A stretch of DNA of 43,753 bases from an uncultured Bacteroidota bacterium (lineage in GTDB: Bacteria; Bacteroidota; Bacteroidia; Flavobacteriales; Flavobacteriaceae): NCBI GenBank assembly GCA_937136025.1, contig CAKZOC010000136.1, positions 1-43,753 of the forward strand, written 5' to 3'. The position numbers and the translations under genes were made by a program. Below, piece by piece: positions 9,611 to 19,538 of the stretch. The stretch's first letter is position 1, and every line of letters begins with the position of its first letter. The notes beneath the pieces are model-generated. The model did no database searches. It was not told where the DNA came from and was given only the letters and a program-made list of their open reading frames with translations.

Positions 9611-9714
9611 ATTTGAGTGTATGTGGTGATGTTTGAGACAACAAAGTACAAGCTAAAAGGCATGTCGCAAAATGGAATACCTCCAAAGCCTGAAATTTAA
9701 CAGAATTTTCCGAT

Positions 9715-9739
9715 TCCTAAGGGATTCCAGCCCTTAGGA
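9715..9739. promoter_or_regulatory. Perfect 9-bp inverted repeat TCCTAAGGG-N7-CCCTTAGGA upstream of the arsenosugar cluster
   Basis: TCCTAAGGG ATTCCAG CCCTTAGGA read directly; ~105 nt upstream of the DUF2064 start; no U-tract on either side. Confidence 0.6.
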
Positions 9740-9829
9740 GGAAGTTAGTACAGCGGATACGCCAGACGGGGATACTTTCGGAAAAGTAAAATGAGGCACG
9801 AAGCAAGCCCTCAAAACAATTCAGGGTTA

Positions 9830-9886
9830 CAATAAAAAAAAAGCCCCCCAATGCGCCCGAAGTCAGTTAAGAGGGAGGCTTTTTAA
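9830..9886 (-). terminator. Intrinsic terminator downstream of the M16 peptidase gene
   Basis: Minus strand AAAAAGCCTCCC ... GGGGGGCTTTTTTTTT stem followed by a T-run. Confidence 0.75.
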
Positions 9887-9887
9887 T

Positions 9888-12674
9888 TTAATTTTTAATA
9901 TCTGTGTCCTGTTCTCTCATCGCAGGAACAACAGGGTTTCCATCTGCGTCAATTTCTATGATTTCGTCAAAACCTAATGCATCTAATTTGGAGATGATTT
10001 TAGCCCTGTCTCCTACCATAAACCAATTAACTTCTTCAGGTTTTACCACAGCATTACCTACCCCTTTGATATCCTCCAAAGACAGATTACGCACACTCTG
10101 ATCATAGGTTTCGTAGTAATCGTCCGGAAGTCCATACCGCAGCATACTCCTCACCGAACTATTCAGGGAACTATTCGTCTCCCACTGCCCGGGCAACTTC
10201 AATATTTGATTTGACTTGACTCTGTCCAATTCTTCCTGTGTTGGCGGGCGAGAACTAATGAAATCTGTGATTTCTTTTCTGAGTTCGGTTACGGATTCAG
10301 CGGTTTTATCCGTTTGTACGGGAGCATAAAGGATAAAAGGACGTTCCTCTTTCGATCCCAAAACAAAGCCCCCGGCTCCATACGACCAATGCTTATCCTC
10401 ACGAAGGTTCATATTGATACGGGAGTTAAAATCGCCTCCAAGAATGTTGACCATCTGCTCCAGGGCAACTTCAGAAACCGCCCCGTATTTATCGGTCAAA
10501 TGTCCGGCAATGATAACGGACTGCTGCGACTCAGGACGATTCATAAGGTAGAGGGTATTTTTGGTATACGTTTTAGGAGCCTTGAAAACAATTTGTGGGA
10601 CTTCACCTTTTTTCCATTTGCCCAATGCTTTTTCAAGCTTCGGTTTCAATTCGTTCATGGAAATATCCCCTGTAACAATCAATGTGGAATTGTTCGGTTT
10701 CATCCAGGTATTGTAAAACTTCGTAATATCGTCCCTTGTTAATTGGGCAACGGTTTCTTCATAACCTGTTCCCGTATATGGAGAGCCGTAAGGGTGGTCT
10801 TCCCCGTATAAATATTTGTTCATAACCCTAAGGGCCATTGAAACGGGCTGGGACTTTTCTTGTTTGATATCATTGATTTGCTCGTTTTTCAGGCGGTCAA
10901 ATTCTTCCTGGGGGAACTCAGGATTCAATACGACATCAGCAAATAAATTTAAGCTCGCATCAAAACTTGGCTTTAAGGTTGACATGTACACATTGGACTG
11001 ATCCTGATCAGAAAAAGTACTTAAAGACGCCCCCAATAATTGCAATTGCTCATTGATTTGAAGTGAAGTTTTGTCCTTTGTTCCCTCATCCATCAGGTTC
11101 ATGGTCAATTCGGCCGTACCCGGACTTGACAGGTAGTCCGTTTTATATCCCGCATCTGCCACCAGATTCATAATCACTGTAGATACTCCTGCCCGCTGCG
11201 CCAATACCACCTTAAGTCCGTTGGAAAGGCTGGTGCGCTGCAGTTCCGGGAATTTCGAGCTCTTCTGAGGCCCAAGCTCAGGCAGTTTGCTGCGATCGAC
11301 AGAAGAGGGCTCTATAGCGTACTCTGGGAAAGGCTTACATATCAATATGTGTTTGCCTTTGGACAACCATTTATTGGCAGTATTCTTTAAATCTTCGGCA
11401 GTCGCATCTTCAACAAACTTCAATTGTGTTTTATAATACGAAGCATCACCATGATACGTCTGGTTGGAAGCAAGGATATCGGAGACCCCACCAAAGCCAC
11501 CAATCCGCTCCAATCCTTTAATAAAATTGGCGAAATAAGCGGCTTTAACCCTTTTAAGCTCCGCCTCGGTTGGGCCTTCTTCAATGAACTTTGAAATCTC
11601 GGCCCATAATTCTTGCTCTAACTTTTTTGGATCTTCCCCCTGCTTCACATTCAAATAAGCAATAAACTCACTTGCAATCTCAGAGGAAGATTGAAAGGTA
11701 ACGGCGGAACTGGCCGATTGATCTTCATAAACGAATTTCTTATACAATCGTGAGTTCTTACCACTGGTTAAAATGGCAGATATCAAATCGAAGTGCAAAT
11801 CTTCCCGAGCTCCATACTGAGGGGTATTCCATGCAAAAAGCACTCGAGTTTCAGGCACCCGATCTTCGTATACCTGATACGAATCGTTGATTTTATTGGG
11901 AATATTTACTTCTTGTCTTTCAACAGTGGGTCCGGAGGGAATATCACCAAAGTACTTAACCACTTTTTGATACACTTCTTCCGGATTAATATCACCTGCC
12001 ACGGCTACCACAGCATTTGCTGCCCCGTAGTATGATTTGAACCATTGTTGAACATCTTCCAATGAAGCAGCATTGAGATCTTCCATCTCCCCAATTACGG
12101 TCCACGAATAGGGATGACCCTTAGGATACATCGCCCTGGTCAAATAATCCCACTGCTTCCCATACGGATTGTTTTCTCCCTGACGCTTTTCGTTTTGAAC
12201 GACTCCTCGCTGCTCATCCAACCGTTCCTGGTCAATCGCGCCGAGTAAATGCCCCATTCGATCAGATTCCAGGAACAATACCTGATCTAAAGCAGAAACA
12301 GGGACGTTTTGAAAATAATTGGTCCTGTCGTTGTTGGTAGTTCCGTTAAGGTCGGTTGCTCCTATGCTTCCCAGAGCTTGAAAATAGTCGGTATTGTAAT
12401 TCTCGCTTCCATTGAACATTAAGTGTTCAAATAGGTGGGCGAATCCACTTTTGCCGGGTTTCTCATTTTTAGAACCCACGTGATACCACACATTTACGGC
12501 AACTATTGGAGCTTTATGATCTTCGTGCACCAATAAGGTAAGCCCGTTTTTCAAGGTATATTTTTTGTAAGGGATATCGATGTCATCTGCCTTAAATTGA
12601 AAATCCTGGGCCTGTATTGCACCTGCTCCAAGGGCTGTGAACAATAGCAAACAAAACAATTTCTTCATTTTCAT
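9888..12674 (-). CDS. M16 family (insulinase/pitrilysin) zinc metalloprotease, two-domain, secreted
   Basis: Signal peptide MKMKKLFCLLLFTALGAGAIQA; HxxEH motif in FAHLFEHLMFNGSENY; second M16 domain from ~aa 480. Confidence 0.93.
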   Translation of the reverse strand: MKMKKLFCLLLFTALGAGAIQAQDFQFKADDIDIPYKKYTLKNGLTLLVHEDHKAPIVAVNVWYHVGSKNEKPGKSGFAHLFEHLMFNGSENYNTDYFQALGSIGATDLNGTTNNDRTNYFQNVPVSALDQVLFLESDRMGHLLGAIDQERLDEQRGVVQNEKRQGENNPYGKQWDYLTRAMYPKGHPYSWTVIGEMEDLNAASLEDVQQWFKSYYGAANAVVAVAGDINPEEVYQKVVKYFGDIPSGPTVERQEVNIPNKINDSYQVYEDRVPETRVLFAWNTPQYGAREDLHFDLISAILTSGKNSRLYKKFVYEDQSASSAVTFQSSSEIASEFIAYLNVKQGEDPKKLEQELWAEISKFIEEGPTEAELKRVKAAYFANFIKGLERIGGFGGVSDILASNQTYHGDASYYKTQLKFVEDATAEDLKNTANKWLSKGKHILICKPFPEYAIEPSSVDRSKLPELGPQKSSKFPELQRTSLSNGLKVVLAQRAGVSTVIMNLVADAGYKTDYLSSPGTAELTMNLMDEGTKDKTSLQINEQLQLLGASLSTFSDQDQSNVYMSTLKPSFDASLNLFADVVLNPEFPQEEFDRLKNEQINDIKQEKSQPVSMALRVMNKYLYGEDHPYGSPYTGTGYEETVAQLTRDDITKFYNTWMKPNNSTLIVTGDISMNELKPKLEKALGKWKKGEVPQIVFKAPKTYTKNTLYLMNRPESQQSVIIAGHLTDKYGAVSEVALEQMVNILGGDFNSRINMNLREDKHWSYGAGGFVLGSKEERPFILYAPVQTDKTAESVTELRKEITDFISSRPPTQEELDRVKSNQILKLPGQWETNSSLNSSVRSMLRYGLPDDYYETYDQSVRNLSLEDIKGVGNAVVKPEEVNWFMVGDRAKIISKLDALGFDEIIEIDADGNPVVPAMREQDTDIKN

Positions 12675-13009
12675 GATTTTGGTTTTTATTTCATCGAAAT
12701 ATTCGAACCCTACAATATAGGAATCAGTTGCCGTATTTCTATCTAAATTATAGCTTATTCAATGCAAATCGCACTGAAAACGTCTCAATACTATAGAATC
12801 ATGAGGATTAGTCCCCTAAGAACGAAAGAAGCGATCGATTAACTTAATATCCGGCATCTTAAGAAATTTCAACCCGACAGAAGTCAGTACGACCTGTCGC
12901 TTTAGTCTCTAATGCTCGATAAAAAGGACGCTTTGCGTAAATAAAGGGTTCAAAAGCGCCTACAACAATAGAGGGAGCGCCCTATTTAAATCCGGTATGG
13001 AATCGGGGA

Positions 13010-14059
13010 TCAGATATCGTCGTAGTCAATTTTTAAAACCGCGGATTCCGCATGCGCCTGGCAGGTGAGGATAAAGCCTTCGGCAAGTTCACTTTCGGTA
13101 AGGATTTGGTTTTTGACCATTGAAGCCTTGCCTTCGGTAACCCTTGCGATACAGGTACTGCACACCCCACCCTGACAACTGAAGGGGGCATCAATTTTCG
13201 CTTTGATCAGTGCGTCGAGCACGATATTTTTCCGATCGATTTCCAGGGTGTGGACCGCATCGTCCAAAGTGACTTCAAGATGCGTTTTACCTGAGGTTTC
13301 AGCGCCTTTTGGAGCCTCCGAATCGGGTTCTGTAAAAAGTTCGCGCTGGATGTTTTTTTCGGAAACACCGTTGTCCTTCAGGGCAGCCGTTACGGTTTCG
13401 ATCATCGGCAGGGGCCCACATAGATAAAAAATGTCCGGGGTAATGGATTTGTGTTTATTACGGGTAATGTAATTTACCGTGCTTTTGTCGATTCTTCCGA
13501 AAAGGCACTCTTCCTCCTGGTTCCGACTGAACAGGTAATGAACAAAAAAACGATCGTTATATTTTTCTTTCAATCCCTCCAGCGCATCAAAATACATGGC
13601 TTCTTCCCGGCTTTTATTCCCGTAAACCAAAACCACCTTGTTTTCGGTACACGATTCCAGGGCCGTTTGCACAATGCTCATAATTGGAGTTATTCCACTT
13701 CCCGCTGCAAAAGCTAAGATATCGCGGGGTGGCCCGTCAGCAGCAAATACGAAGCGACCCTGAGGAGGCATTACCTGAAGGACATCTCCTTTTTTTAACG
13801 TCTGGTTGGCATATACTGAAAATGTACCGCCCGGAACTTTTTTTACACCAATCGTGATCTTGTTTCCCCCGGGTTTTGAGGACAGGGAATATGCCCTTCT
13901 GATTTCGGAGTCTCCTGCCGTATGCTTAATAGTGATGTATTGCCCGGATTCGAACGCAAACGCCTCTTTCAGGGACTCAGGAATTTCAAAGCTGATGTCG
14001 ACGGCATTCGGGGTTAAGGGCGTTATTTCGGATACAGTAAGGGGATAAAACTGATGCAT
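13010..14059 (-). CDS. Ferredoxin--NADP reductase / PaaE-like flavin reductase with C-terminal 2Fe-2S domain
   Basis: RRAYSLSSKPG (FAD), GSGITPIMSIVQTAL (NAD), plant-type 2Fe-2S CQGGVCSTCIARVTEG ... CQAHAES. Confidence 0.88.
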   Translation of the reverse strand: MHQFYPLTVSEITPLTPNAVDISFEIPESLKEAFAFESGQYITIKHTAGDSEIRRAYSLSSKPGGNKITIGVKKVPGGTFSVYANQTLKKGDVLQVMPPQGRFVFAADGPPRDILAFAAGSGITPIMSIVQTALESCTENKVVLVYGNKSREEAMYFDALEGLKEKYNDRFFVHYLFSRNQEEECLFGRIDKSTVNYITRNKHKSITPDIFYLCGPLPMIETVTAALKDNGVSEKNIQRELFTEPDSEAPKGAETSGKTHLEVTLDDAVHTLEIDRKNIVLDALIKAKIDAPFSCQGGVCSTCIARVTEGKASMVKNQILTESELAEGFILTCQAHAESAVLKIDYDDI

Positions 14060-14185
14060 TAATAAAAATTTTTTGCAAAATTAAGCAAAGCAGTTCTAAG
14101 AAAACCTGTGGTTTCTATACTTTTAACGGGTTTGTAACAAATTCCGGGCAGATCATACTAATGTTGAGCCAAAACGAAAACATCC

Positions 14186-15655
14186 ATGTTTAAGCACTTT
14201 TTTAACCTGGAGTGGAAGTCTTTTTTCAGGTCTTCTTCTTTTGCCACGAACCTGGTCTTTAAGATCCTAACGATCTTTGCCGTATTGTACTTCATCGTGG
14301 TTTTCCTTTCCCTTGGGATCGGCGCCTATTTTATAATTGAAAAGGCAGGCCTGGGCGACCCGCTGCGGGTGGTCAATCGATTTATGATTTATTACATTGT
14401 CATGGATCTCTACACCCGGTACATGTTGCAGAAGATGCCGGTCACTAATATCAGGCCTTTGCTGTACCTGCCCATTAAGAAAGACGCTGTAGTCAGGTAT
14501 TCCCTGGGTAAAACGGCACTTTCTTTTTTCAACTGGTCCCACGCTTTTTTCTTTATTCCTTTTTCCATAGTCCTGCTTACAAAGGATTACGCACCCATGC
14601 AGGTCATCGGGTGGCATCTGGGGATTATGGCCCTGTTTTTCGTCAACAATTTTCTGAATATCCTGGTCAATAACCAGGACCGTGTTTTTTATCCTTTGCT
14701 GGTTATCCTGGCCGTTCTCGGGATTTCTCAGTATTATGGATGGTTCGACATTACGGTATACACAGCTCCGATTTTCGATGCCTTTTACGATATCCCCTGG
14801 ACAGCGGTCATTCCCTGGGGGCTTTTGGCATTCGTGCTATGGGCTTCTTTCCGGTATTTCAGATCACATATGTATCTCGATGCAGGTCTTGCCCTGAAAA
14901 AACAAGAGGGTAAAACAGAGGACTACGCCTGGTTAAATCGTTTTGGCAACCTGGGCACCTTTCTCAAAAACGACATCAAACTCATCCGTCGCAATAAACG
15001 ATCGAGAACCACCGTCATAGTGAGTTTTCTCTTTCTATTCTATGGGCTTATTTTCTTTTCGGGCACTTATGATTCCTATCCCATAGTTTTTGTCTTCGCT
15101 GGTATTTTTGTGTCCGGGGGTTTCTTATTCACCTTTGGCCAGTACGTCCCCAGCTGGGACAGCTCCTACTATCCGCTGATGATGAGTCAAAACATACAGT
15201 ACAGGGAGTATTTGAGTTCTAAATGGTACCTCATTATCATTGCGACGGTCGTGAGTACCCTATTGGCCGTATTTTACCTGTATTTCGGATGGAAAACGTA
15301 TCTGGCCGTTTTAGTTGGGGCAGTCTACAATATCGGCGTAAACTCCTATCTCGTGTTATGGGGCGGGGCTTATGTGAAAACTCCAATCGACCTGACGACG
15401 AACAAAAAGGCCTTTGGAGATAAGCAGGCCTTTAATGGAAAAACACTTCTGCTGACCATCCCTAAACTGGTTCTTCCTTTGGTACTCTTTTGGATCGGAG
15501 ATTTCTTTTTCAATGAAACTGCAGGCTACCTGATGGTCGCTTTGGCCGGGGTCCTCGGGTTTGCCTTTAAGGACCTCGCCTTTAAACAAATTGAAAAAGT
15601 CTACAAAAAAGAAAAATATAAAACCCTTTCTGCCTACCGCGAAAAGGCGGCTTAA
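14186..15655 (+). CDS. DUF5687 family protein, ABC exporter membrane subunit
   Basis: 489 aa polytopic membrane protein immediately followed by an ABC ATPase gene. Confidence 0.8.
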   Translation: MFKHFFNLEWKSFFRSSSFATNLVFKILTIFAVLYFIVVFLSLGIGAYFIIEKAGLGDPLRVVNRFMIYYIVMDLYTRYMLQKMPVTNIRPLLYLPIKKDAVVRYSLGKTALSFFNWSHAFFFIPFSIVLLTKDYAPMQVIGWHLGIMALFFVNNFLNILVNNQDRVFYPLLVILAVLGISQYYGWFDITVYTAPIFDAFYDIPWTAVIPWGLLAFVLWASFRYFRSHMYLDAGLALKKQEGKTEDYAWLNRFGNLGTFLKNDIKLIRRNKRSRTTVIVSFLFLFYGLIFFSGTYDSYPIVFVFAGIFVSGGFLFTFGQYVPSWDSSYYPLMMSQNIQYREYLSSKWYLIIIATVVSTLLAVFYLYFGWKTYLAVLVGAVYNIGVNSYLVLWGGAYVKTPIDLTTNKKAFGDKQAFNGKTLLLTIPKLVLPLVLFWIGDFFFNETAGYLMVALAGVLGFAFKDLAFKQIEKVYKKEKYKTLSAYREKAA

Positions 15656-15669
15656 AACGATAAAACACC

Positions 15670-16365
15670 ATGATTACTGCTACAGAACTAACTAAAAAAT
15701 ACGGAACCCAAACGGTACTCGACCTGCCCGGGCTTGAGATTCCCAAGGGAGAGAGTTTTGGCCTGGTTGGAAATAACGGGGCGGGTAAAACCACTTTTTT
15801 CAGCTTGCTGCTGGACTTGATACAACCTTCAACGGGCGGGATACACAACAATGGGATTGAAGTGCAGCACAGTGAGGCCTGGAAACCCTTTACAGCGGCT
15901 TTTATAGATGAAAGTTTCCTAATTGGCTACCTCACTCCTGAGGAGTACTTCTATTTTATCGGCGAATTGAGGGGGCAATCCAGATCTGATGTAGACGCGC
16001 TGATGGAAAGTTTTGAAGATTTCTTTCACGGGGAAATCCTCAATCAGAAAAAATACCTGCGAGACCTCTCCAAGGGGAATCAGAAAAAAGTGGGTATCAC
16101 GGCTACGTTTATTGGCAACCCGGAAGTGATTATTCTCGACGAGCCCTTCGCCAATCTGGATCCTACCACCCAGATTCGCTTAAAGGGCATTATAAAGGAA
16201 CTCACGCAAAACCGTGAGGTTACCGCCCTGATTTCCAGTCATGACCTCGTTCATGTAACCGAAGTTTGCGAGCGCATTGTAGTCCTTGATAAAGGTGCCA
16301 TTGTCAAGGATATTCAGACCTCCCCGGAAACCCTGAGGGAACTGGAGACCTTCTTCGCAGGATAG
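15670..16365 (+). CDS. ABC transporter ATP-binding protein
   Basis: Walker A GNNGAGKTTFF; signature LSKGNQKKVG; Walker B VIILDEPFANLD; H-loop SSHD. Confidence 0.95.
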   Translation: MITATELTKKYGTQTVLDLPGLEIPKGESFGLVGNNGAGKTTFFSLLLDLIQPSTGGIHNNGIEVQHSEAWKPFTAAFIDESFLIGYLTPEEYFYFIGELRGQSRSDVDALMESFEDFFHGEILNQKKYLRDLSKGNQKKVGITATFIGNPEVIILDEPFANLDPTTQIRLKGIIKELTQNREVTALISSHDLVHVTEVCERIVVLDKGAIVKDIQTSPETLRELETFFAG

Positions 16366-16372
16366 ATCCTGC
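16357..16372 (+). terminator. Short perfect hairpin GCAGGATAGATCCTGC overlapping the ABC ATPase stop codon; possible weak terminator
   Basis: Stem GCAGGA/TCCTGC followed by TTCTATTT. Confidence 0.35.
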
Positions 16373-16523
16373 TTCTATTTGATCCGAAGTTGTCGCCACG
16401 TACAATGGTTAGCACGTAAAACCAGAGGGTTCTTATTTCCCGGAAACGTGTTGAATTTCATGGGTCTGGTCATACTAAACCGGGTGTTTTATAGTTTAGA
16501 TATCATACAGGAATCCGGGAATT

Positions 16524-19079
16524 TTGAAGCTTCGTTATTATTTTCTTCTTACCATTGGAGGGTTAGCCCTTTTTTTAGGGGCTTGCAGCACTAAAAAGGA
16601 CGCCTTTGTCAACCGCAACTGGCACGCGCTGAATACTCGGTACAATGTGCTGTATAACGGAGGTTTGGCATTCGAAGAAGGGCGGGAGACCCTCAACAAT
16701 TCATATCGCGATAACTACTGGGAAATTCTACCGGTAGAGCGGATGCAGGTCTCTGAGGAAATCCGCCTGGATTCAGAAGATAACAACCCCAATTTTTTAC
16801 GGGCCGAGGAAAAAGCGACCAAAGCGATTCAAAAGCACAGTATGGAGGTCGGGGGACAGGAGCGCAACCCTCAGACCGATGAGGCTTTCCTGCTTCTCGG
16901 CAAAGCGCGGTACTTCGACCAGAGGTACATTCCGGCTCTGGAGGCTTTTAATTATGTGCTTCGAAAATACGAAAAGAGCAACAAGTTAAATGTCGCACGT
17001 ATATGGCGTGAAAAGACGCATCTCCGACTCGGATATGATGAGTTGGCCCTTAAAAACCTCACGACACTTTTCAAATACGATGTTTTGTCTGACCAGGAAT
17101 ACGCAGACGCGCGAGCCGTGGCAGCACAGGCATACATCAACCTGCAAGCTCTTGATACAGCGGTACAGCAGATGAAAATAGCAGCGGCATATACCGGGAA
17201 AACAGAGGAAAAAGGGCGTTATTATTTCATCATTGGACAGTTGTTTAACCGTCTGGAGTATCCCGACAGTGCAGACATGGCTTTTGACAAAGTCATTGAC
17301 TTCAATCGAAAAATACCCAGAGTCTACCTGGTTAATGCACAACTCCAGAAGATTGGAAATGTAGAGATTACCTCCGAAAACAGGGATGAGGTACGGGAAT
17401 ATCTGACGGATCTCGAAAAAAATCGGGAGAACCGGCCTTTCCTGGATAAAATATACAGAAGTCTGGCGGTGTACTATCACAAGACGGAAGCAGAAGGTGC
17501 GGCCCTTGACTATTACAACAAATCGCTGAGAGCAAGCCAGAATGAACCGCATCTGAACACACTTAACTACACGGACCTTGCCGAGTACTATTTTGACCAG
17601 AACAACTACAAAAGCGCCGGGGCCTATTACGACAGCGTATTGCTGAATGTCCCGGAGAACAGCCGAACCTTTCGCAATGTGTCCAAAAAAAGAGAAAACC
17701 TGGAAGATGTGATTGCCTACGAGGCTGTCGTTCGTTATTCGGACAGCGTTTTGAACCTCATCTCCATGACGCCTGTGGAGCGGGGAATATATTTTCAAAC
17801 CTATATTGACTCCCTAAAGGCAGAGGCAGAGGCAGAGGTGCTTAAAAAGGAGCAACAGACCCGAACAGGGCTGCAGGCTTTCAGTGAGAGTCAGGGCGGG
17901 CAGGAGAATCAAGGGAAGTTTTACTTCTACAATGTCACCAGCCTGGGATATGGTAAGAATGAATTCCGCATGCGCTGGGGAGATCGGGAACTGGAGGATA
18001 ACTGGCGGTGGAGCACAAAATCCAGAATTCTCTCAGAAGTCACTGCAGATGAGGATGCGCTTGCCGATGGAACGGAGAAGGCACTTTTGGATTCTGAAAA
18101 GTTCTCTTTGGATTTTTATCTGGATCAGATCCCTGAAGATCCCGCAGTCACGGACAGCCTTCAAAAGGAACGCAACTTTGCAAATTACCAGTTGGGGCTT
18201 ATTTATAAGGAAAAATTCAAGGAGCCGATGCTTGCAGCGGCCCGATTGGAAGCGGTTCTCGATTCCAATCCGGAGGAGCGGCTGATTTTGCCATCCAAAT
18301 ACAATTTGTACAAAATTTATCAGGAAGTGGGGAGTCCCTTGCAGGATCCTATGAAATTTGATATTATCGAGAACCATCCCGAATCCCGGTATGCCGCAAT
18401 CCTTACGAATCCCGAAGCGGCTTTAACAAACCTGCAGAATACCCAGGATGCGAGGTATGCCGAACTCTTTACCGCTTTTAAAGCCCAGGAGTATCTGCAG
18501 GTAATTACAGGAACCGAGGAGGCTATCGACCAGTTTACAGGAGAGCCTATAGTCCCTAAGCTGGAGTTGCTCAAAGCCAATGCTATTGGACGTTTACAGG
18601 GCTTTAATCAGTTCCGGGAAGCGCTCAATTACATCGCCCTGAATTATCCCAACACTCCAGAAGGCAAAAAGGCACAGGTCCTGGTGACGGAACAGATCCC
18701 CAAGCTCGAAAGCACCGATTTCTCTGAAGTTACAACGGCTGAAGGCACTTCGAACTGGAAAGTGGTTTTTCCATTTAGCCGGACACAGCACGAAAAGGCA
18801 CTGGAGCTCAAAGAACGCCTGGATAAATCGATTAAGGATCTCATGTACGACTATACCGTTTCGAGGGATATTTACGATTTGCAAACCGAATTTATTGTAG
18901 TTCACGGATTCCCATCTCAAACCTATGCCCTCGGATATGTGGAGCTTCTTAAAAACAATAAGAATTACAGGATCACCAACGAGAATTTCGTAATTTTATC
19001 AGACAATTATAAAGTGGTTCAGGTCCATAAAAATCTGGCCGATTACCGCAATCAAACACAAACCCCAAAATCGCAATGA
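16524..19079 (+). CDS. sprE: SprE/PorW-like gliding motility / type IX secretion lipoprotein with TPRs
   Basis: Lipoprotein signal ending LFLGACS; TKKDAFVNRNWHALNTRYNVLYNGGLAFEEG; long TPR-rich 851 aa protein; TTG start. Confidence 0.8.
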   Translation: MKLRYYFLLTIGGLALFLGACSTKKDAFVNRNWHALNTRYNVLYNGGLAFEEGRETLNNSYRDNYWEILPVERMQVSEEIRLDSEDNNPNFLRAEEKATKAIQKHSMEVGGQERNPQTDEAFLLLGKARYFDQRYIPALEAFNYVLRKYEKSNKLNVARIWREKTHLRLGYDELALKNLTTLFKYDVLSDQEYADARAVAAQAYINLQALDTAVQQMKIAAAYTGKTEEKGRYYFIIGQLFNRLEYPDSADMAFDKVIDFNRKIPRVYLVNAQLQKIGNVEITSENRDEVREYLTDLEKNRENRPFLDKIYRSLAVYYHKTEAEGAALDYYNKSLRASQNEPHLNTLNYTDLAEYYFDQNNYKSAGAYYDSVLLNVPENSRTFRNVSKKRENLEDVIAYEAVVRYSDSVLNLISMTPVERGIYFQTYIDSLKAEAEAEVLKKEQQTRTGLQAFSESQGGQENQGKFYFYNVTSLGYGKNEFRMRWGDRELEDNWRWSTKSRILSEVTADEDALADGTEKALLDSEKFSLDFYLDQIPEDPAVTDSLQKERNFANYQLGLIYKEKFKEPMLAAARLEAVLDSNPEERLILPSKYNLYKIYQEVGSPLQDPMKFDIIENHPESRYAAILTNPEAALTNLQNTQDARYAELFTAFKAQEYLQVITGTEEAIDQFTGEPIVPKLELLKANAIGRLQGFNQFREALNYIALNYPNTPEGKKAQVLVTEQIPKLESTDFSEVTTAEGTSNWKVVFPFSRTQHEKALELKERLDKSIKDLMYDYTVSRDIYDLQTEFIVVHGFPSQTYALGYVELLKNNKNYRITNENFVILSDNYKVVQVHKNLADYRNQTQTPKSQ

Positions 19080-19082
19080 ACC

Positions 19083-19538
19083 ATGTTTTCCGAAAACAAA
19101 AAACCTAAAACTATGAACGAACCAGGAGGTCAACCCAACCGTATTGAAAAGAACACAAAAATTAAAGGGGATATTATTTCCGAAGCCGATTTCCGAATTG
19201 ACGGAAAACTGGACGGAAATGTGAAAACCTCAGGGAAAGTCGTCATCGGCAAGGGAGGTTATATCCATGGAAAAGTCGAGTGTGTTAACGCTGACATTGA
19301 GGGAAATTTTAATGGGGAGCTTCTGGTTTCAGACCTTCTCTCTTTAAAGAGCTCCGCAGTTATTGAAGGTACGGTCACGGTCGCTAAATTGTCTGTGGAA
19401 CCCGGCGCCACCTTTAACGCCTCCTGCAGTATGAAGGGTAAGAACGCCCTGAACGGCAACCCGCCCAGACCTACAGAGTTTAAAGGATCTGCTTCTCCGG
19501 GCGTGAAACAATCCACGGAAAATGCCAAAACCTCCTGA
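19083..19538 (+). CDS. Bactofilin (polymer-forming cytoskeletal protein)
   Basis: NRIEKNTKIKGDIISEADFRIDGKLDGNVKTSGKVVIGKGGYIHGKVEC, a right-handed beta-helix bactofilin repeat. Confidence 0.9.
   Translation: MFSENKKPKTMNEPGGQPNRIEKNTKIKGDIISEADFRIDGKLDGNVKTSGKVVIGKGGYIHGKVECVNADIEGNFNGELLVSDLLSLKSSAVIEGTVTVAKLSVEPGATFNASCSMKGKNALNGNPPRPTEFKGSASPGVKQSTENAKTS

Noticed and set aside
12840-13009. Possible tRNA or small ORF in the M16/reductase intergenic region (GGGTTCAAAAGC resembles a T-loop)
   Set aside because: Flanking bases do not form a T-stem or acceptor stem; the open frames lack good starts. Kept only as an unexplained intergenic finding.
16986-17798. 270-aa minus-strand ORF
   Set aside because: Antisense to the well-supported sprE/porW CDS; no recognisable domain; a shadow ORF.
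17818-17838. Tandem GCAGAG repeat in sprE
   Set aside because: Simply encodes an AEAEAE helix segment within a coding region.
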